Program-made: the position numbers and the translations under genes
Shown: positions 47,266-56,036 of the stretch, in pieces
How the letters are laid out: every line of letters begins with the position of its first letter
How positions within the stretch are numbered: position 1 is the first letter of the stretch
Origin: Bradyrhizobium nitroreducens
GTDB lineage: Bacteria; Pseudomonadota; Alphaproteobacteria; Rhizobiales; Xanthobacteraceae
Length of the DNA: 64,000 nt
Direction: 5' to 3'
Assembly (NCBI RefSeq): GCF_002776695.1
Contig: NZ_LFJC01000003.1
Span: 7,864,467-7,928,466, forward strand
Notes under the pieces: model-generated
The model's input: only the letters and a program-made list of their open reading frames with translations
The model's database searches: none
Told to the model about the DNA's origin: nothing

Positions 47266-47436
47266 TCAGCCGCGGCGTTCGCCCAGCAGCTTGCCGGTGG
47301 CCCGATCAATCAAATGCAGGCGCGTGCAGGCGGGACAGGATACGGAAATGTGCGTGTGCCCGGCCGGCTCCTCGCCAAGCCGATGCTGCACGTTCATTCC
47401 CGTCTGGGGACATTTGAAGACGATCTGACGGTCCAT
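47266..47436 (-). CDS. small cysteine (zinc-ribbon-like) protein, 56 residues
   Basis: A short frame from ATG 47436 with GAGGG just upstream (an in-frame ATG at 47445 is possible). The sequence has one CP near the start (FKCPQTG) and CPAC at 34-37 (SVSCPACTRLHLID), like small rubredoxin/zinc-ribbon proteins that share the phrase CPxTG. Only three cysteines are present, with histidines nearby (QHRL, HTHIS) that could complete a metal site. Third-position GC is high as in neighbouring genes. Confidence 0.65.
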   Translation of the reverse strand: MDRQIVFKCPQTGMNVQHRLGEEPAGHTHISVSCPACTRLHLIDRATGKLLGERRG

Positions 47437-47499
47437 GACCCTCATATGACGGCACGGCGCGCTTTCGGGAATTACGGATGTTTACGTAGGTCGGCCCCC

Positions 47500-48642
47500 T
47501 CACGGCAGGTTCAGGAACTCCACCCAGTTCGGCTTCTTGCCGGTGGGGTAGGATTTCAGCTTGGACAGCGCGCCGCTGCCCTGGTCGATCGCGTAGACCG
47601 TCATGCTGTCGGAGAGCTCGCCGACCGCGGCGAGGTAGCGGCCGGAGGGGTCGATGTGGAAGCCGCGCGGCTGCTTCTCGGTCGGCACGCTGCCGATCGT
47701 GGTCAGCCTGCCGCTTGATCCGTCCACCTTGTAGGCGGTGAGCGTGTTGGTGGTGCGCTCGGAGGCGTAGAGGAAGCGGCCGTCCGGGGTGATGTGGATG
47801 TCGGCGGCCCAGGGTTTCTTATCAGGGTCCTTTCCCGAGAAGCCTTCCGGCAGCGCGGTGGTGCGCTGGATCTCGTCCCAGGCGCCGCTCCTGGCCTCGT
47901 AGGTGAACGCCGCGACGTCGCCGTTCAGCTCGTGGACGAGATAGACGAACTTGCCATTGGGGTGGAACACGAAGTGCCGCGGTCCCGATTTCTCCGGCAC
48001 CTTGTGGGCCGGCGGATCGCTCGGCGTCAGCGTGCCGGCCGCGGCATCGAACGCGAAGGCCAGCACCTGGTCGGAGCCGAGATTGGTCGCGAACACGAAG
48101 CGGTTGTCGGGCGAAGGCAGGAAGGCGTGGGCATTCAGCCCGGTCGGAACCACCTGCTTCGGCTCGCCGGCGACGCCGTTTGCGCCAAGCGGATTCAGCG
48201 CGACCTTGTTGCCGCCGTAGGAGGCGCTGAACAGGAACCTGCCGCTGCGGTCGACGGCGATATTGGCCATGCTGTCGGCCAGCGGTCCGTTGCCGATAGG
48301 GCTGAGCTGGCCGGTCTTGGGATCGATCGCGAAGCTCACGGCGAGGTATGGCTGCGAGCGGACACCGGCAATCAGCACGCGGTGGTCGGGCGTGATCGCG
48401 AGCGGCGTCGAGGAGCCGGGCTTCTCGACGCCCTTGAAGGCGGCCGTCTGCACGGGCGTCATCTCGCCGCTCTCGGTCATCTTGAACACGCTGATGTCGT
48501 TGCTGTCGGCGTTGCCGACATAGGCGTAGGTCTCGGCCATGCCGGCACGGACTCCAGAAATGAGAGTGAGGACAGCGAACAGGGTGGTGGCGATCGCAGC
48601 GCGTGGCGCGCTGGATGCGATGCGTCGGCTCGGTCTCGACAT
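47500..48642 (-). CDS. secreted lactonase family beta-propeller protein
   Basis: 380 residues with a strong ribosome site (AGGAGGAG) and a signal peptide cleaved after GMAE. The seven-bladed 6-phosphogluconolactonase (YbhE/lactonase_7) pattern is regular: AYVGNADSNDISVFKM, LAITPDHRVLIAG, IAVDRSGRFLFSASYGGNKVAL, AFLPSPDNRFVFATNLGSDQV, GPRHFVFHPNGKFVYLVHELNG, IHITPDGRFLYASERTTNTL and GFHIDPSGRYLAAVGELSDS. Export argues against a pentose-phosphate role; it may hydrolyse an extracytoplasmic lactone. Confidence 0.9.
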   Translation of the reverse strand: MSRPSRRIASSAPRAAIATTLFAVLTLISGVRAGMAETYAYVGNADSNDISVFKMTESGEMTPVQTAAFKGVEKPGSSTPLAITPDHRVLIAGVRSQPYLAVSFAIDPKTGQLSPIGNGPLADSMANIAVDRSGRFLFSASYGGNKVALNPLGANGVAGEPKQVVPTGLNAHAFLPSPDNRFVFATNLGSDQVLAFAFDAAAGTLTPSDPPAHKVPEKSGPRHFVFHPNGKFVYLVHELNGDVAAFTYEARSGAWDEIQRTTALPEGFSGKDPDKKPWAADIHITPDGRFLYASERTTNTLTAYKVDGSSGRLTTIGSVPTEKQPRGFHIDPSGRYLAAVGELSDSMTVYAIDQGSGALSKLKSYPTGKKPNWVEFLNLP

Positions 48643-48865
48643 GGGCTCCTCCTGAAGGCCGCGTCGCGGCATTGTCGTTTTGCGGGCAAGGATAGCGGGC
48701 GGTGCTCCGCCGCACCAAATTCCAATTGGGATCGATCGATGCCGAAATTGCATCGGTCGCCGCTGAAGGCTTCCGCACCGCCGCGGTGCGGGAGGGCCGA
48801 TGCGGGCCGGCCCGAATTTGGCGGGCATCATGCGAACCGAAGCCGCGCGAGCGCATTGAACCCGC

Positions 48866-49042
48866 ATGCCCCGCGAAAACGATCTCGAAGGCAAGCCCGA
48901 CATGGGTGGAAAGCATGGCGGCCAGGCCGGCCTGCCGAAGTCGCCGCCGCGCCCGCAGCAGGGCGAGCGCGACGAGGACGTCGTGGCAAAGCGCCACACC
49001 GGCCAAACCGATCACGCCTCGCCGCCGACCAAACCAAAATAG
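48866..49042 (+). CDS. possible small hydrophilic protein, 58 residues
   Basis: ATG 48866 to TAG 49042. Polar and proline/lysine/glutamine-rich (MPRENDLEGKPDMGGKHGG, ending ASPPTKPK), probably disordered. Codon third positions are GC-rich as in real genes, but no good ribosome site is seen and no family was recognised. Confidence 0.4.
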   Translation: MPRENDLEGKPDMGGKHGGQAGLPKSPPRPQQGERDEDVVAKRHTGQTDHASPPTKPK

Positions 49043-49144
49043 CGCTTCGCCGCGCGGTCGTGCCGCGCCTCGCGTCGGGAACGGCCAGATCGCTGTGCCG
49101 TTACCCCGGTCCTGCGGGCGCGAGATGAAAACGGAGGCTGGCTC

Positions 49145-49267
49145 GTGTTTTGGATCTATTGGGACACCGCCTGGTCGCTGATCGTCAGCGGCATCTGGGT
49201 CGCCACCATCGTCAGCCACCCCGACTCCGAATTTGTCGAAGTGCAGGCTGCCAGACGGTCGATGTGA
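49145..49267 (+). CDS. possible 40-residue membrane peptide
   Basis: GTG 49145 to TGA 49267 with GGAGG 7 bases upstream. FWIYWDTAWSLIVSGIWVAT is a hydrophobic Trp-rich helix followed by a short polar tail. Supported only by the ribosome site and composition. Confidence 0.3.
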   Translation: MFWIYWDTAWSLIVSGIWVATIVSHPDSEFVEVQAARRSM

Positions 49268-49495
49268 ACCATCGTCTCCGTTGAGACGTTGGTTGCCCGA
49301 TCGCGGCTTCGCCTCACCGTGAGGTTCGCGGTCCGAGGTCCGGTCTGGATTCGCCTCCGTTTCCGGACCTCGTCCTCCCCGCCCGTGCCGGATCGCTGCA
49401 TCGCCGCCAGCGTCCAATGCACCGCCGCGCGCTTGACCTAGATCATGCAGGGACAGCCCGTTTCATGGAGAATTCGCGCAATCTGTGAGGTTGAA

Positions 49496-50995
49496 GTGTC
49501 CATCGATCATTCGCGAATCTCGTCGCCGGCGTTCCGTTCGAAAATCATGTCAGCTGACGAGGCCGCGACGCTGGTGCCACACGGTGCGAATGTCGGCATG
49601 AGCGGCTTCACCGGGTCGGGACATCCGAAGGCCGTTCCGATGGCCCTGGCGCGCCGGATCGAGCAGGCGCATGCACGCGGCGACCAGCTTCGGATCGGCG
49701 TGTGGACCGGCGCTTCGACCGCGCCCGAGCTGGATGGCGCGCTCGCCAAGGTCAACGGCATCGAGTTGCGCCTGCCCTATCAATCCGATCCCGTCACGCG
49801 TGAGCGCATCAATGCCGGCGCGATGGACTACATCGACATTCATCTCAGCCATGTCGCGCAGTTCGCCTGGTTCGGCTTTCTCGGACATCTCGACGTCGCG
49901 CTGATCGAGGTCACCGCCATCCTGCCGGACGGCACTCTGGTGCCCTCGGCATCCGTCGGCAACAACAAGACTTGGCTGGATCAGGCCGACCGCATCATCC
50001 TCGAGGTCAATTCCGGCGTGAGCACGGCCCTGCACGGCATGCACGACATCTACTACGGCACGAGGCTGCCGCCGCACCGCAAGCCCATCCCCATCGTCTC
50101 GCCTGGCGACAGGATCGGCGACACCGCGTTTCGCTGCGATCCGAACAAGGTGATTGCCGTGGTCGAGACCAATGCTCCCGATCGCGACACGACCTTCACC
50201 CAACCCGACGCGACGTCAAAGGCCATCGCCGGCCATGTTCTCGAATTTTTCAGCCATGAGGTTCGCTGCGGCCGGCTGCCGCCGGAACTGCTGCCGATCC
50301 AGTCCGGGGTCGGCAACGTCGCCAATGCCGTGATGGCGGGCCTCGAGGACGGTCCCTTCGGTCGGCTGACCGCCTACACCGAGGTGCTGCAGGACGGCAT
50401 GCTGAACCTGCTGCGCTCGGACCGCATGATGCTCGCGTCCGCCACCGCGCTCTCGCTCAGCGCAGCCGCGACCAGGCAGTTCAACGGCGAGATCGACAGG
50501 CTGAAGCACAAGATCGTGCTGCGCACGCAGGAGATCTCGAACCATCCGGAGGTCATCCGGCGGCTCGGCGTCATCGCCATGAACGGCCTGATCGAGGCCG
50601 ACATCTACGGCAACGTCAACTCGACCCACATTCGCGGCACCGCCATCATGAACGGCATCGGCGGCTCCGGCGATTTCTCCCGCAACGCCTATCTCTCGAT
50701 CTTCATGACACCGTCGACCGCGAAGGGCGGATCGATCTCGGCCATCGTGCCGATGGTCACGCATGTCGATCACACCGAGCATGACGTGCAGATCATCGTG
50801 ACGGAGCAGGGCCTTGCCGATCTGCGCGGCCTCTCGCCCAAGCAGCGCGCCGCAAGCATCATCGGCAATGCGGCGCATCCCTCGTTCCGACCGGCGCTTC
50901 AGGATTATTTCGATCGCGCCTGCAGGCTCTCGCCCGGAAAGCACACGCCGCATCTGCTCGACGAGGCCTTCCGCATGATCAAGGCCACGGGCTGA
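49496..50995 (+). CDS. acetyl-CoA hydrolase / succinyl-CoA:acetate CoA-transferase family
   Basis: 499 residues from GTG 49496 (GAGG 6 bases upstream); this gives the usual family N-terminus (FRSKIMSADEAATLVPHGANVGMSGFTGSGHPKAVP). Other marks are ADRIILEVNSGVSTALHGMHDIY, IQSGVGNVANAVMAGL followed by TAYTEVLQDGM, which carries the catalytic glutamate of the class I transferases, and IIVTEQGLADLRGLSPKQRA. It exchanges CoA between short acyl groups such as acetate and succinate, linking acetate to the citric acid cycle. Stands alone. Confidence 0.92.
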   Translation: MSIDHSRISSPAFRSKIMSADEAATLVPHGANVGMSGFTGSGHPKAVPMALARRIEQAHARGDQLRIGVWTGASTAPELDGALAKVNGIELRLPYQSDPVTRERINAGAMDYIDIHLSHVAQFAWFGFLGHLDVALIEVTAILPDGTLVPSASVGNNKTWLDQADRIILEVNSGVSTALHGMHDIYYGTRLPPHRKPIPIVSPGDRIGDTAFRCDPNKVIAVVETNAPDRDTTFTQPDATSKAIAGHVLEFFSHEVRCGRLPPELLPIQSGVGNVANAVMAGLEDGPFGRLTAYTEVLQDGMLNLLRSDRMMLASATALSLSAAATRQFNGEIDRLKHKIVLRTQEISNHPEVIRRLGVIAMNGLIEADIYGNVNSTHIRGTAIMNGIGGSGDFSRNAYLSIFMTPSTAKGGSISAIVPMVTHVDHTEHDVQIIVTEQGLADLRGLSPKQRAASIIGNAAHPSFRPALQDYFDRACRLSPGKHTPHLLDEAFRMIKATG

Positions 50996-51006
50996 CCCAG
51001 CGCGCC

Positions 51007-53682
51007 TCAGGCCGCCGCCTGCGCCGCCAGCAATTGCTTCAGTTTCGCCGCCGGCACCGCCGGGCTGAACAGCCAGCCCTGCATCTGGCTGCAGCCGAGC
51101 TGGCGCAGCACCTCGCGCTGGGCCTCGGTCTCGACGCCTTCGGCGGTCGTCGCCATGCGGCGGGCCGCGGCCATGTGCACCACGGCCTGCACGATCGGCG
51201 AGGAATCCTCGGGCTCGCCGATATCGCTGATGAAGCTGCGGTCGATCTTGATCTTGTCGAACGGGAAGCGGTGCAGATAGCTCAGCGACGAATAGCCGGT
51301 GCCGAAATCGTCGAGCGCGATGCGTACGCCGAGCTCGCGCAGCTGCTGCAGGATCGTCAGCGCCTCCTCGTCGTCGCGGATCAGGACGGTCTCGGTGATC
51401 TCGAGCTCCAGCCGTCCCGGCGCCAGCCCCGATTCCGCGAGGGCAGCTGCGACCTTGAGCGCCAGCGTCCGCGAGCGGAACTGCACCGGCGAGACGTTGA
51501 CGGCGATGTGAATCTGGCCGGGCCATGATGCGGCCTCGCTGCAGGCCTGCTTCAGCACCCATTCGCCGATCTCGCCGATCAGGCCGGTGTCTTCCGCGAC
51601 CGGAATGAAGTCGGCGGGCGAAACCATGCCGCGCTCGGGGTGACGCCAGCGCAGCAGCGCCTCGCAGCCGGTGACGACATTGGCCTTGAGATCGACCAGC
51701 GGCTGGTAGTGCACCTCGAACTCGCCCCGAGCCAGCGCCTGGCGCAGATCGAGCTCGAGCTGGCGGCGCTCCTTCGCCTTGGCGTCGTATTCGGGCGCGA
51801 AGACCCGGCAGGTGCGGCGCCCTTCCGACTTCGCCGCGTACATCGCCAGATCGGCGCGCTTGAGCAGGTCGTCGGGATTGTCGCCATGGTCGGGCGCGAT
51901 CGCGATGCCGATGCTGACATCGGTCGGGATGTCCTGGCCCTTGCAATCCACCGGCATGCGCAACGCCTTGAGAATGTTCTCCGCCAGCGCCGTCAGCTCG
52001 GCCGGATCGCGCGTGCCGGCCTTGACGATGGCGAACTCGTCGCCTCCGAGCCGCGCGACGAGGTCGTTGCCGGACACGCAGGCGCGCAGGCGGTTCGCCA
52101 CCTGGCGCAGCAGCTCGTCGCCGACCTCGTGTCCGAGCGAATCGTTGACGCCCTTGAACTCGTCGACGTCGATATAGAGGATGGCGAACGGCTTGCCCTC
52201 GCCGAGATCGGCAACGCGCCGCTCCAGATGCCCGCGCATCAGCACGCGGTTGGGCAGGTCGGTCAGCGCGTCGTAATGCGCCATATGCGCGATGCGCTCG
52301 TCGGCGCGGATGCGCGCGGTGACGTCCTCGTGGGTGGCGAGCCAGCCGCCGGCGGCGCCGGGCTGGTTCTTGATCTCGATCAGGCGGCCGTCGGCGGTCT
52401 CCACGATGGTGTTCTGGAAGCGCCCGACATTGCTGAGGATGTCGTCGCAATAGGATTCGACGTCGCCGTGGAAGGAGCCGGTGTCGTGACGATGCCGGAT
52501 CACGTCGCGGAAATGGACGCCGGGCTTCACCAATTCGGCGGACAGGCCATACATCTCGATGTAGCGCCGGTTGCAGACGACCAGCCGCTCGTCCTGGTCG
52601 AACATCAGGAGCCCTTGCGTCATCGTGTTCATCGCGGTGTCGAGCCGCTGCTTCTCGAACGAGAGCCGGTGCGTCACCTGGCGGAAGATCAGGAACAGCG
52701 TGAGCACCAGAAGGCCGATCGACAGCACGGCGACGGTGACGAAGAATTTCGTCTGGGTGCGCCAGGTCGCGAGCGCCGCGTCCAGCGACTTGGTCGCGAT
52801 CACGACCAGCGGTTCGCCCGTCAGCAGGCGCGAGGCGACGATGCGGTCCTTGCCGTCGACCGGGCTCACGAGCTGCGTGGAGACGACGGTGCGCTGAAAC
52901 ACCTCCATCTGCCCCGGCGTGCCCTTGCGAAAATTCTGCCCGATCATCGCGTCGACATGCGGGATGCGCGCGAGCAACTGGCCGTTCTGATGATACATCG
53001 CGACCGAGGAATCCTCGCCGAGCCCGGTCGAGGCAAAGAAGGATTCGAGCTGCTCGGGCGTGATCGCGCGTGAGACCAGCCCGAGGAATTCGCCGTGCGG
53101 ACCTGACACGCGGCGGGCGAATACGATCGCCGGTCCGCTGCCGAACCGCCCCGGCACGACCTCCACCTCTTCCTGCGCGACAGGATCGTCCTTGAGGCGG
53201 TTGAAATAGCCGCGGTCGGCGACCGAGATGTCGGCGACCGGCCAACGCCGCGACGAGTTGATCAGCATGCCCCTGGAATCGAACAGATTGGCGCCGGCAA
53301 CGTCGGACCAGCCGCTGGCTTTCGCACGCAGCACCTCGTGCATCGCCAGCGTGCCCATCTCGCTGCGGAAGATTTCGGCGGATTCGATGCCATGTCCTTC
53401 GAAGTCATGGCTCTCGAGCTCGGTGATGATGCTCTTCTGGAGCACCGCGAAATCCTCGAACTCGCGGTCGAAATGCCGGGCCAGCAGGCGCACCGAATTT
53501 TCAAGGCTGTCGCGGCCGCTCTCGATCGCATTCTGCCGGAAGCGGTCGACGGTGAGCGCGGTGCCGACGGCGGTTGCGGCCATCAGCACGAAGCCGCCGA
53601 CGATCAGCCATGTCAGTGGCGCTCCCCGCCAGCGACGGAGCAACGCGCGCATGCGCGCGGTCCATCGGATCGATGTGCCCAT
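51007..53682 (-). CDS. Cache-PAS-GGDEF-EAL membrane cyclic-di-GMP enzyme
   Basis: 891 residues from ATG 53682 with GGAGGG upstream. Membrane helix about 25-45, periplasmic dCache-like sensor (50-315, with ISVADRGYFNRLKDDP), second helix, PAS_7-type domain (AMNTMTQGLLMFDQDERLVVCNRRYIEMYG), GGDEF, EAL. The cyclase loop is RLGGDEFAIV; the product-inhibition RxxD is replaced by SGND. The EAL domain keeps EALLRW, VNVSP, EITET, DDFGTGYSS, KIDRSF and AEGVE. Probably bifunctional, sensing an extracytoplasmic small molecule. Confidence 0.93.
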   Translation of the reverse strand: MGTSIRWTARMRALLRRWRGAPLTWLIVGGFVLMAATAVGTALTVDRFRQNAIESGRDSLENSVRLLARHFDREFEDFAVLQKSIITELESHDFEGHGIESAEIFRSEMGTLAMHEVLRAKASGWSDVAGANLFDSRGMLINSSRRWPVADISVADRGYFNRLKDDPVAQEEVEVVPGRFGSGPAIVFARRVSGPHGEFLGLVSRAITPEQLESFFASTGLGEDSSVAMYHQNGQLLARIPHVDAMIGQNFRKGTPGQMEVFQRTVVSTQLVSPVDGKDRIVASRLLTGEPLVVIATKSLDAALATWRTQTKFFVTVAVLSIGLLVLTLFLIFRQVTHRLSFEKQRLDTAMNTMTQGLLMFDQDERLVVCNRRYIEMYGLSAELVKPGVHFRDVIRHRHDTGSFHGDVESYCDDILSNVGRFQNTIVETADGRLIEIKNQPGAAGGWLATHEDVTARIRADERIAHMAHYDALTDLPNRVLMRGHLERRVADLGEGKPFAILYIDVDEFKGVNDSLGHEVGDELLRQVANRLRACVSGNDLVARLGGDEFAIVKAGTRDPAELTALAENILKALRMPVDCKGQDIPTDVSIGIAIAPDHGDNPDDLLKRADLAMYAAKSEGRRTCRVFAPEYDAKAKERRQLELDLRQALARGEFEVHYQPLVDLKANVVTGCEALLRWRHPERGMVSPADFIPVAEDTGLIGEIGEWVLKQACSEAASWPGQIHIAVNVSPVQFRSRTLALKVAAALAESGLAPGRLELEITETVLIRDDEEALTILQQLRELGVRIALDDFGTGYSSLSYLHRFPFDKIKIDRSFISDIGEPEDSSPIVQAVVHMAAARRMATTAEGVETEAQREVLRQLGCSQMQGWLFSPAVPAAKLKQLLAAQAAA

Positions 53683-53796
53683 CCAGCCCTCCCGTGGGAT
53701 GCAAGATGCGGCAAAACCGACAAGACCCCGTTACCATTGAAGGTTAGGGAAAGATGAACCGAAACAAATTCAGAGGGTTGGTTCCGTCCCAGCGGC

Positions 53797-53838
53797 CGTG
53801 CCCACCCTCTGTCTCGATGGATAGAGGTGGTGGGCACG
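53797..53838. repeat. hairpin-forming dispersed repeat
   Basis: CGTGCCCACCCTCT and AGAGGTGGTGGGCACG are near-complements around a 12-base loop. It lies in the gap between the starts and ends of two minus-strand genes, and its motif GCCCACCCT recurs just after (53849-53856), as in a dispersed repeat family. Confidence 0.55.
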
Positions 53839-53879
53839 CTACGCTTTGCCCACCCTTGAGACCAACTACGAAGCCGTCC

Positions 53880-54632
53880 TCACCGCTTGATCTCCCATTT
53901 CAACGCCTCCGCATTGCCCTTGGCGAACATCGCGGGGACATCGAACTTGCCGGTCTTGAGGTCATAGCGGCATTTCCAGTCGCCCAGCCCCTTCACGGCG
54001 ACGTTCTTCGGATGCTTGTCCATCGCGCCCGACAGCGAGATCACGAGGTAGCGGTTGTTCGGCCAGTCGACGCCGAGCCAGCGATAGGCATCCTCGGTGC
54101 CCTTCATCAGATTGGCGGAGATGTGGTAGTCGAGCTTCATGTTCCCAGTGTCGGGCCGGCTGTGGAAATAGGCCCAGGCGAGGTCGCTGAGCGACTTCTG
54201 CGTCGCGTTGACGAAGGCGCCGTTCTCGAAGTGATAGAGAAACAGGTCCTGCGAGCCCGAACCGGTCTTCTGCATCCGCACCAGCCATTGCGAATCGCTG
54301 GTGAAGCGGAAGCCGGCGCCATAGCCCTGCTCCGGCTTCAGCTCCGTCATCTGGTCGCCACGGCGCGCCCAGACCTGCCATTTGACTTCGAAAAGGTCTT
54401 CGCTGTCCTTCATGTATTGTTCGAGCTTGGTGGCACCATCAGGCGAGGTGAATGCGAGCTCGGCATTGTCGGTGAGGACGAAGCCCGGCGGCGGGCCGGA
54501 GGCGGCGAGCGCGGGGGAAGCGGCGAGCGTCAGGGCAAGCGCCAGCCCAAGGGTCAGACGCTTAAGGGGCAGACTCCCAAGGGTCAGACTCCCAAGGGTC
54601 AGACTTGGGGCGGGACGGCGAAATCGGGTCAT
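53880..54632 (-). CDS. secreted hypothetical protein with repeat-expanded signal peptide
   Basis: 250 residues from ATG 54632 with AAGGAA 7 bases upstream. The signal peptide contains tandem copies of TLGSL (SLTLGSLTLGSLPLKRLTLG) encoded by a 15-base DNA repeat, before the hydrophobic core and cleavage after SPALAA. The mature domain of about 215 residues is beta-rich (FVLTDNAELAFTSPDGATKLEQYM, GAGFRFTSDSQWLVRMQKTG, CRYDLKTGKFDVPAMFAKGNAEALKWEIKR). Not recognised as any characterised family. Divergent from the LysM gene. Confidence 0.75.
   Translation of the reverse strand: MTRFRRPAPSLTLGSLTLGSLPLKRLTLGLALALTLAASPALAASGPPPGFVLTDNAELAFTSPDGATKLEQYMKDSEDLFEVKWQVWARRGDQMTELKPEQGYGAGFRFTSDSQWLVRMQKTGSGSQDLFLYHFENGAFVNATQKSLSDLAWAYFHSRPDTGNMKLDYHISANLMKGTEDAYRWLGVDWPNNRYLVISLSGAMDKHPKNVAVKGLGDWKCRYDLKTGKFDVPAMFAKGNAEALKWEIKR
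54555..54610. repeat. 15-base tandem repeat within a signal-peptide coding region
   Basis: CAGACTCCCAAGGGT occurs exactly at 54570-54584 and 54585-54599, with diverged copies on both sides (54555-54569 and from 54600). The unit is five codons, so copy-number change keeps the frame. Confidence 0.85.
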
Positions 54633-54814
54633 GGGAAATTCCTTAAAAAATGCGGCGGTGCGGCCTCGCGTGATTTGACGCCCGTGGGGTGGCGCCGGTT
54701 CATCTCCGATGGTGCGGGAACGGGCGCCATCATCCCATCGGCCGTCTTGCTGCCGCAGCCAAATCGGCGCACTTTGCCGGCCTCGGTTGATTTGCCACCC
54801 AAGGTTCTTTTCCG

Positions 54815-55864
54815 ATGATGACCGCATCCAAGGCCTTCATTGCTCTTTGCCTGCTCGCACTGGTCGGCACGGTGCTGGTGATCGGCCCGACCGAGCTGCG
54901 CCGCCTGCTGCCGGACGGGACCAAGACCGTCGCCGCCGGGCCCGAGACCAAGGCCGAACCCAAAGGCGAGGCCAAGGCTGAAGCCAAGGTCGAGCCGAAA
55001 CCGGCAGAGTCCAAACCGGACCAGCCGCAGCTCGCGCTCCGCGCGCCGCCGGCACCTGCGCCGGCCGCCGAGCCGAAGGTGAGCGCGTTGGCCGAGACTG
55101 AGAAGCAGGCCGCGGCGCTGCCCGATCTCGCGCCGGCCAAGCCGCCGGCTGCGGTTGCCGGTCCGCGTTTCGACGTCGCCCGTGTCGACGATCACGGCGA
55201 GGCCGCGGTGATTGCGGGTCAGGCCGCGCCGGGCTCCAAGGTCGAGCTGCTGCGCGACGGCAAGCCGCTGGATACCGTGGTTGCCGACGCCGCGGGGCAG
55301 TTCGTGATGACCCCGCCGCAGCTTCCCGCCGGGTCCTATGAACTGACGCTGCGGGCCAAGGCGCCGGACGGCACGGTCACGCAGTCCAGCCGGACCATGC
55401 CGGTGACCATCGCCGAAGCGGCGCCGCCGCCCGCGCGTCCGGCACCGGTCGCGAGGCAAGAGACCAAGCAAGAGACCGGGCAACAGCCGAAGCAGGCCGA
55501 GAGGGTCGACGAAAAAGCGGATGTCGTGGCCGCCCTGCCGTCGCCGCGTCTGGCGTCGGTGCCCGAGAGGCTGGCTGCCCGGCCGAAATTCGTCGGCACG
55601 CCGAAACCCAGGGTCATGGCGCGGGCGCCTGCCGCCACGACGGTTGCATCGGCCTCACCGGCCGACGTGCTTCACACCGCACCGGCGGAAGCTGGCGGCA
55701 GCCGGGTGATCTCCCGCGGCGACAGCCTGTGGGCACTCAGCCGCCTCGCCTATGGCGACGGCGCCCGCTACGCCGTGATCTTCAACGCCAACCGCGACAA
55801 GATCCACAACCCCAACCTGATCTATCCCGGCCAGACGTTCGTGATGCCGCAGAAGACGGAGTGA
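54815..55864 (+). CDS. LysM domain envelope protein
   Basis: 349 residues. An N-terminal membrane segment (FIALCLLALVGTVLVIG) anchors it. Residues about 40-100 are an Ala/Lys/Glu/Pro-rich linker (repeats of the AEPKGEAKAEAKVEPK kind). A middle Ig-like domain follows (FDVARVDDHGEAAVIAGQAAPGSKVELLRDGKPLDT). The C-terminal 50 residues are one LysM: VISRGDSLWALSRLAYGDGARYAVIFNANRDKIHNPNLIYPGQTFVMP, which binds peptidoglycan. A spacer or division-linked envelope role is likely but not shown. Confidence 0.9.
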   Translation: MMTASKAFIALCLLALVGTVLVIGPTELRRLLPDGTKTVAAGPETKAEPKGEAKAEAKVEPKPAESKPDQPQLALRAPPAPAPAAEPKVSALAETEKQAAALPDLAPAKPPAAVAGPRFDVARVDDHGEAAVIAGQAAPGSKVELLRDGKPLDTVVADAAGQFVMTPPQLPAGSYELTLRAKAPDGTVTQSSRTMPVTIAEAAPPPARPAPVARQETKQETGQQPKQAERVDEKADVVAALPSPRLASVPERLAARPKFVGTPKPRVMARAPAATTVASASPADVLHTAPAEAGGSRVISRGDSLWALSRLAYGDGARYAVIFNANRDKIHNPNLIYPGQTFVMPQKTE

Positions 55865-56036
55865 GGACGGTCTTTCTTCCTCTCCTTCTCCCGGGAGCGG
55901 GATGAACTCGGCCGTCACCCGCGACGCTTTGCCCTGTATCCCCAGGGAACAATTGGTTCCCCCGCGAGTCATCCCGGTGCGACGCAGTGCGCGCGTGGGC
56001 AGCCGGGAGGAGGCCGATTTGGTCAGGTCAGCGGTC

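Noticed and set aside
50216..53245. 1009-codon open frame on the minus strand
   Set aside because: Runs out of frame across the third GGDEF-EAL gene and antisense to the CoA-transferase; both real genes have clear motifs.
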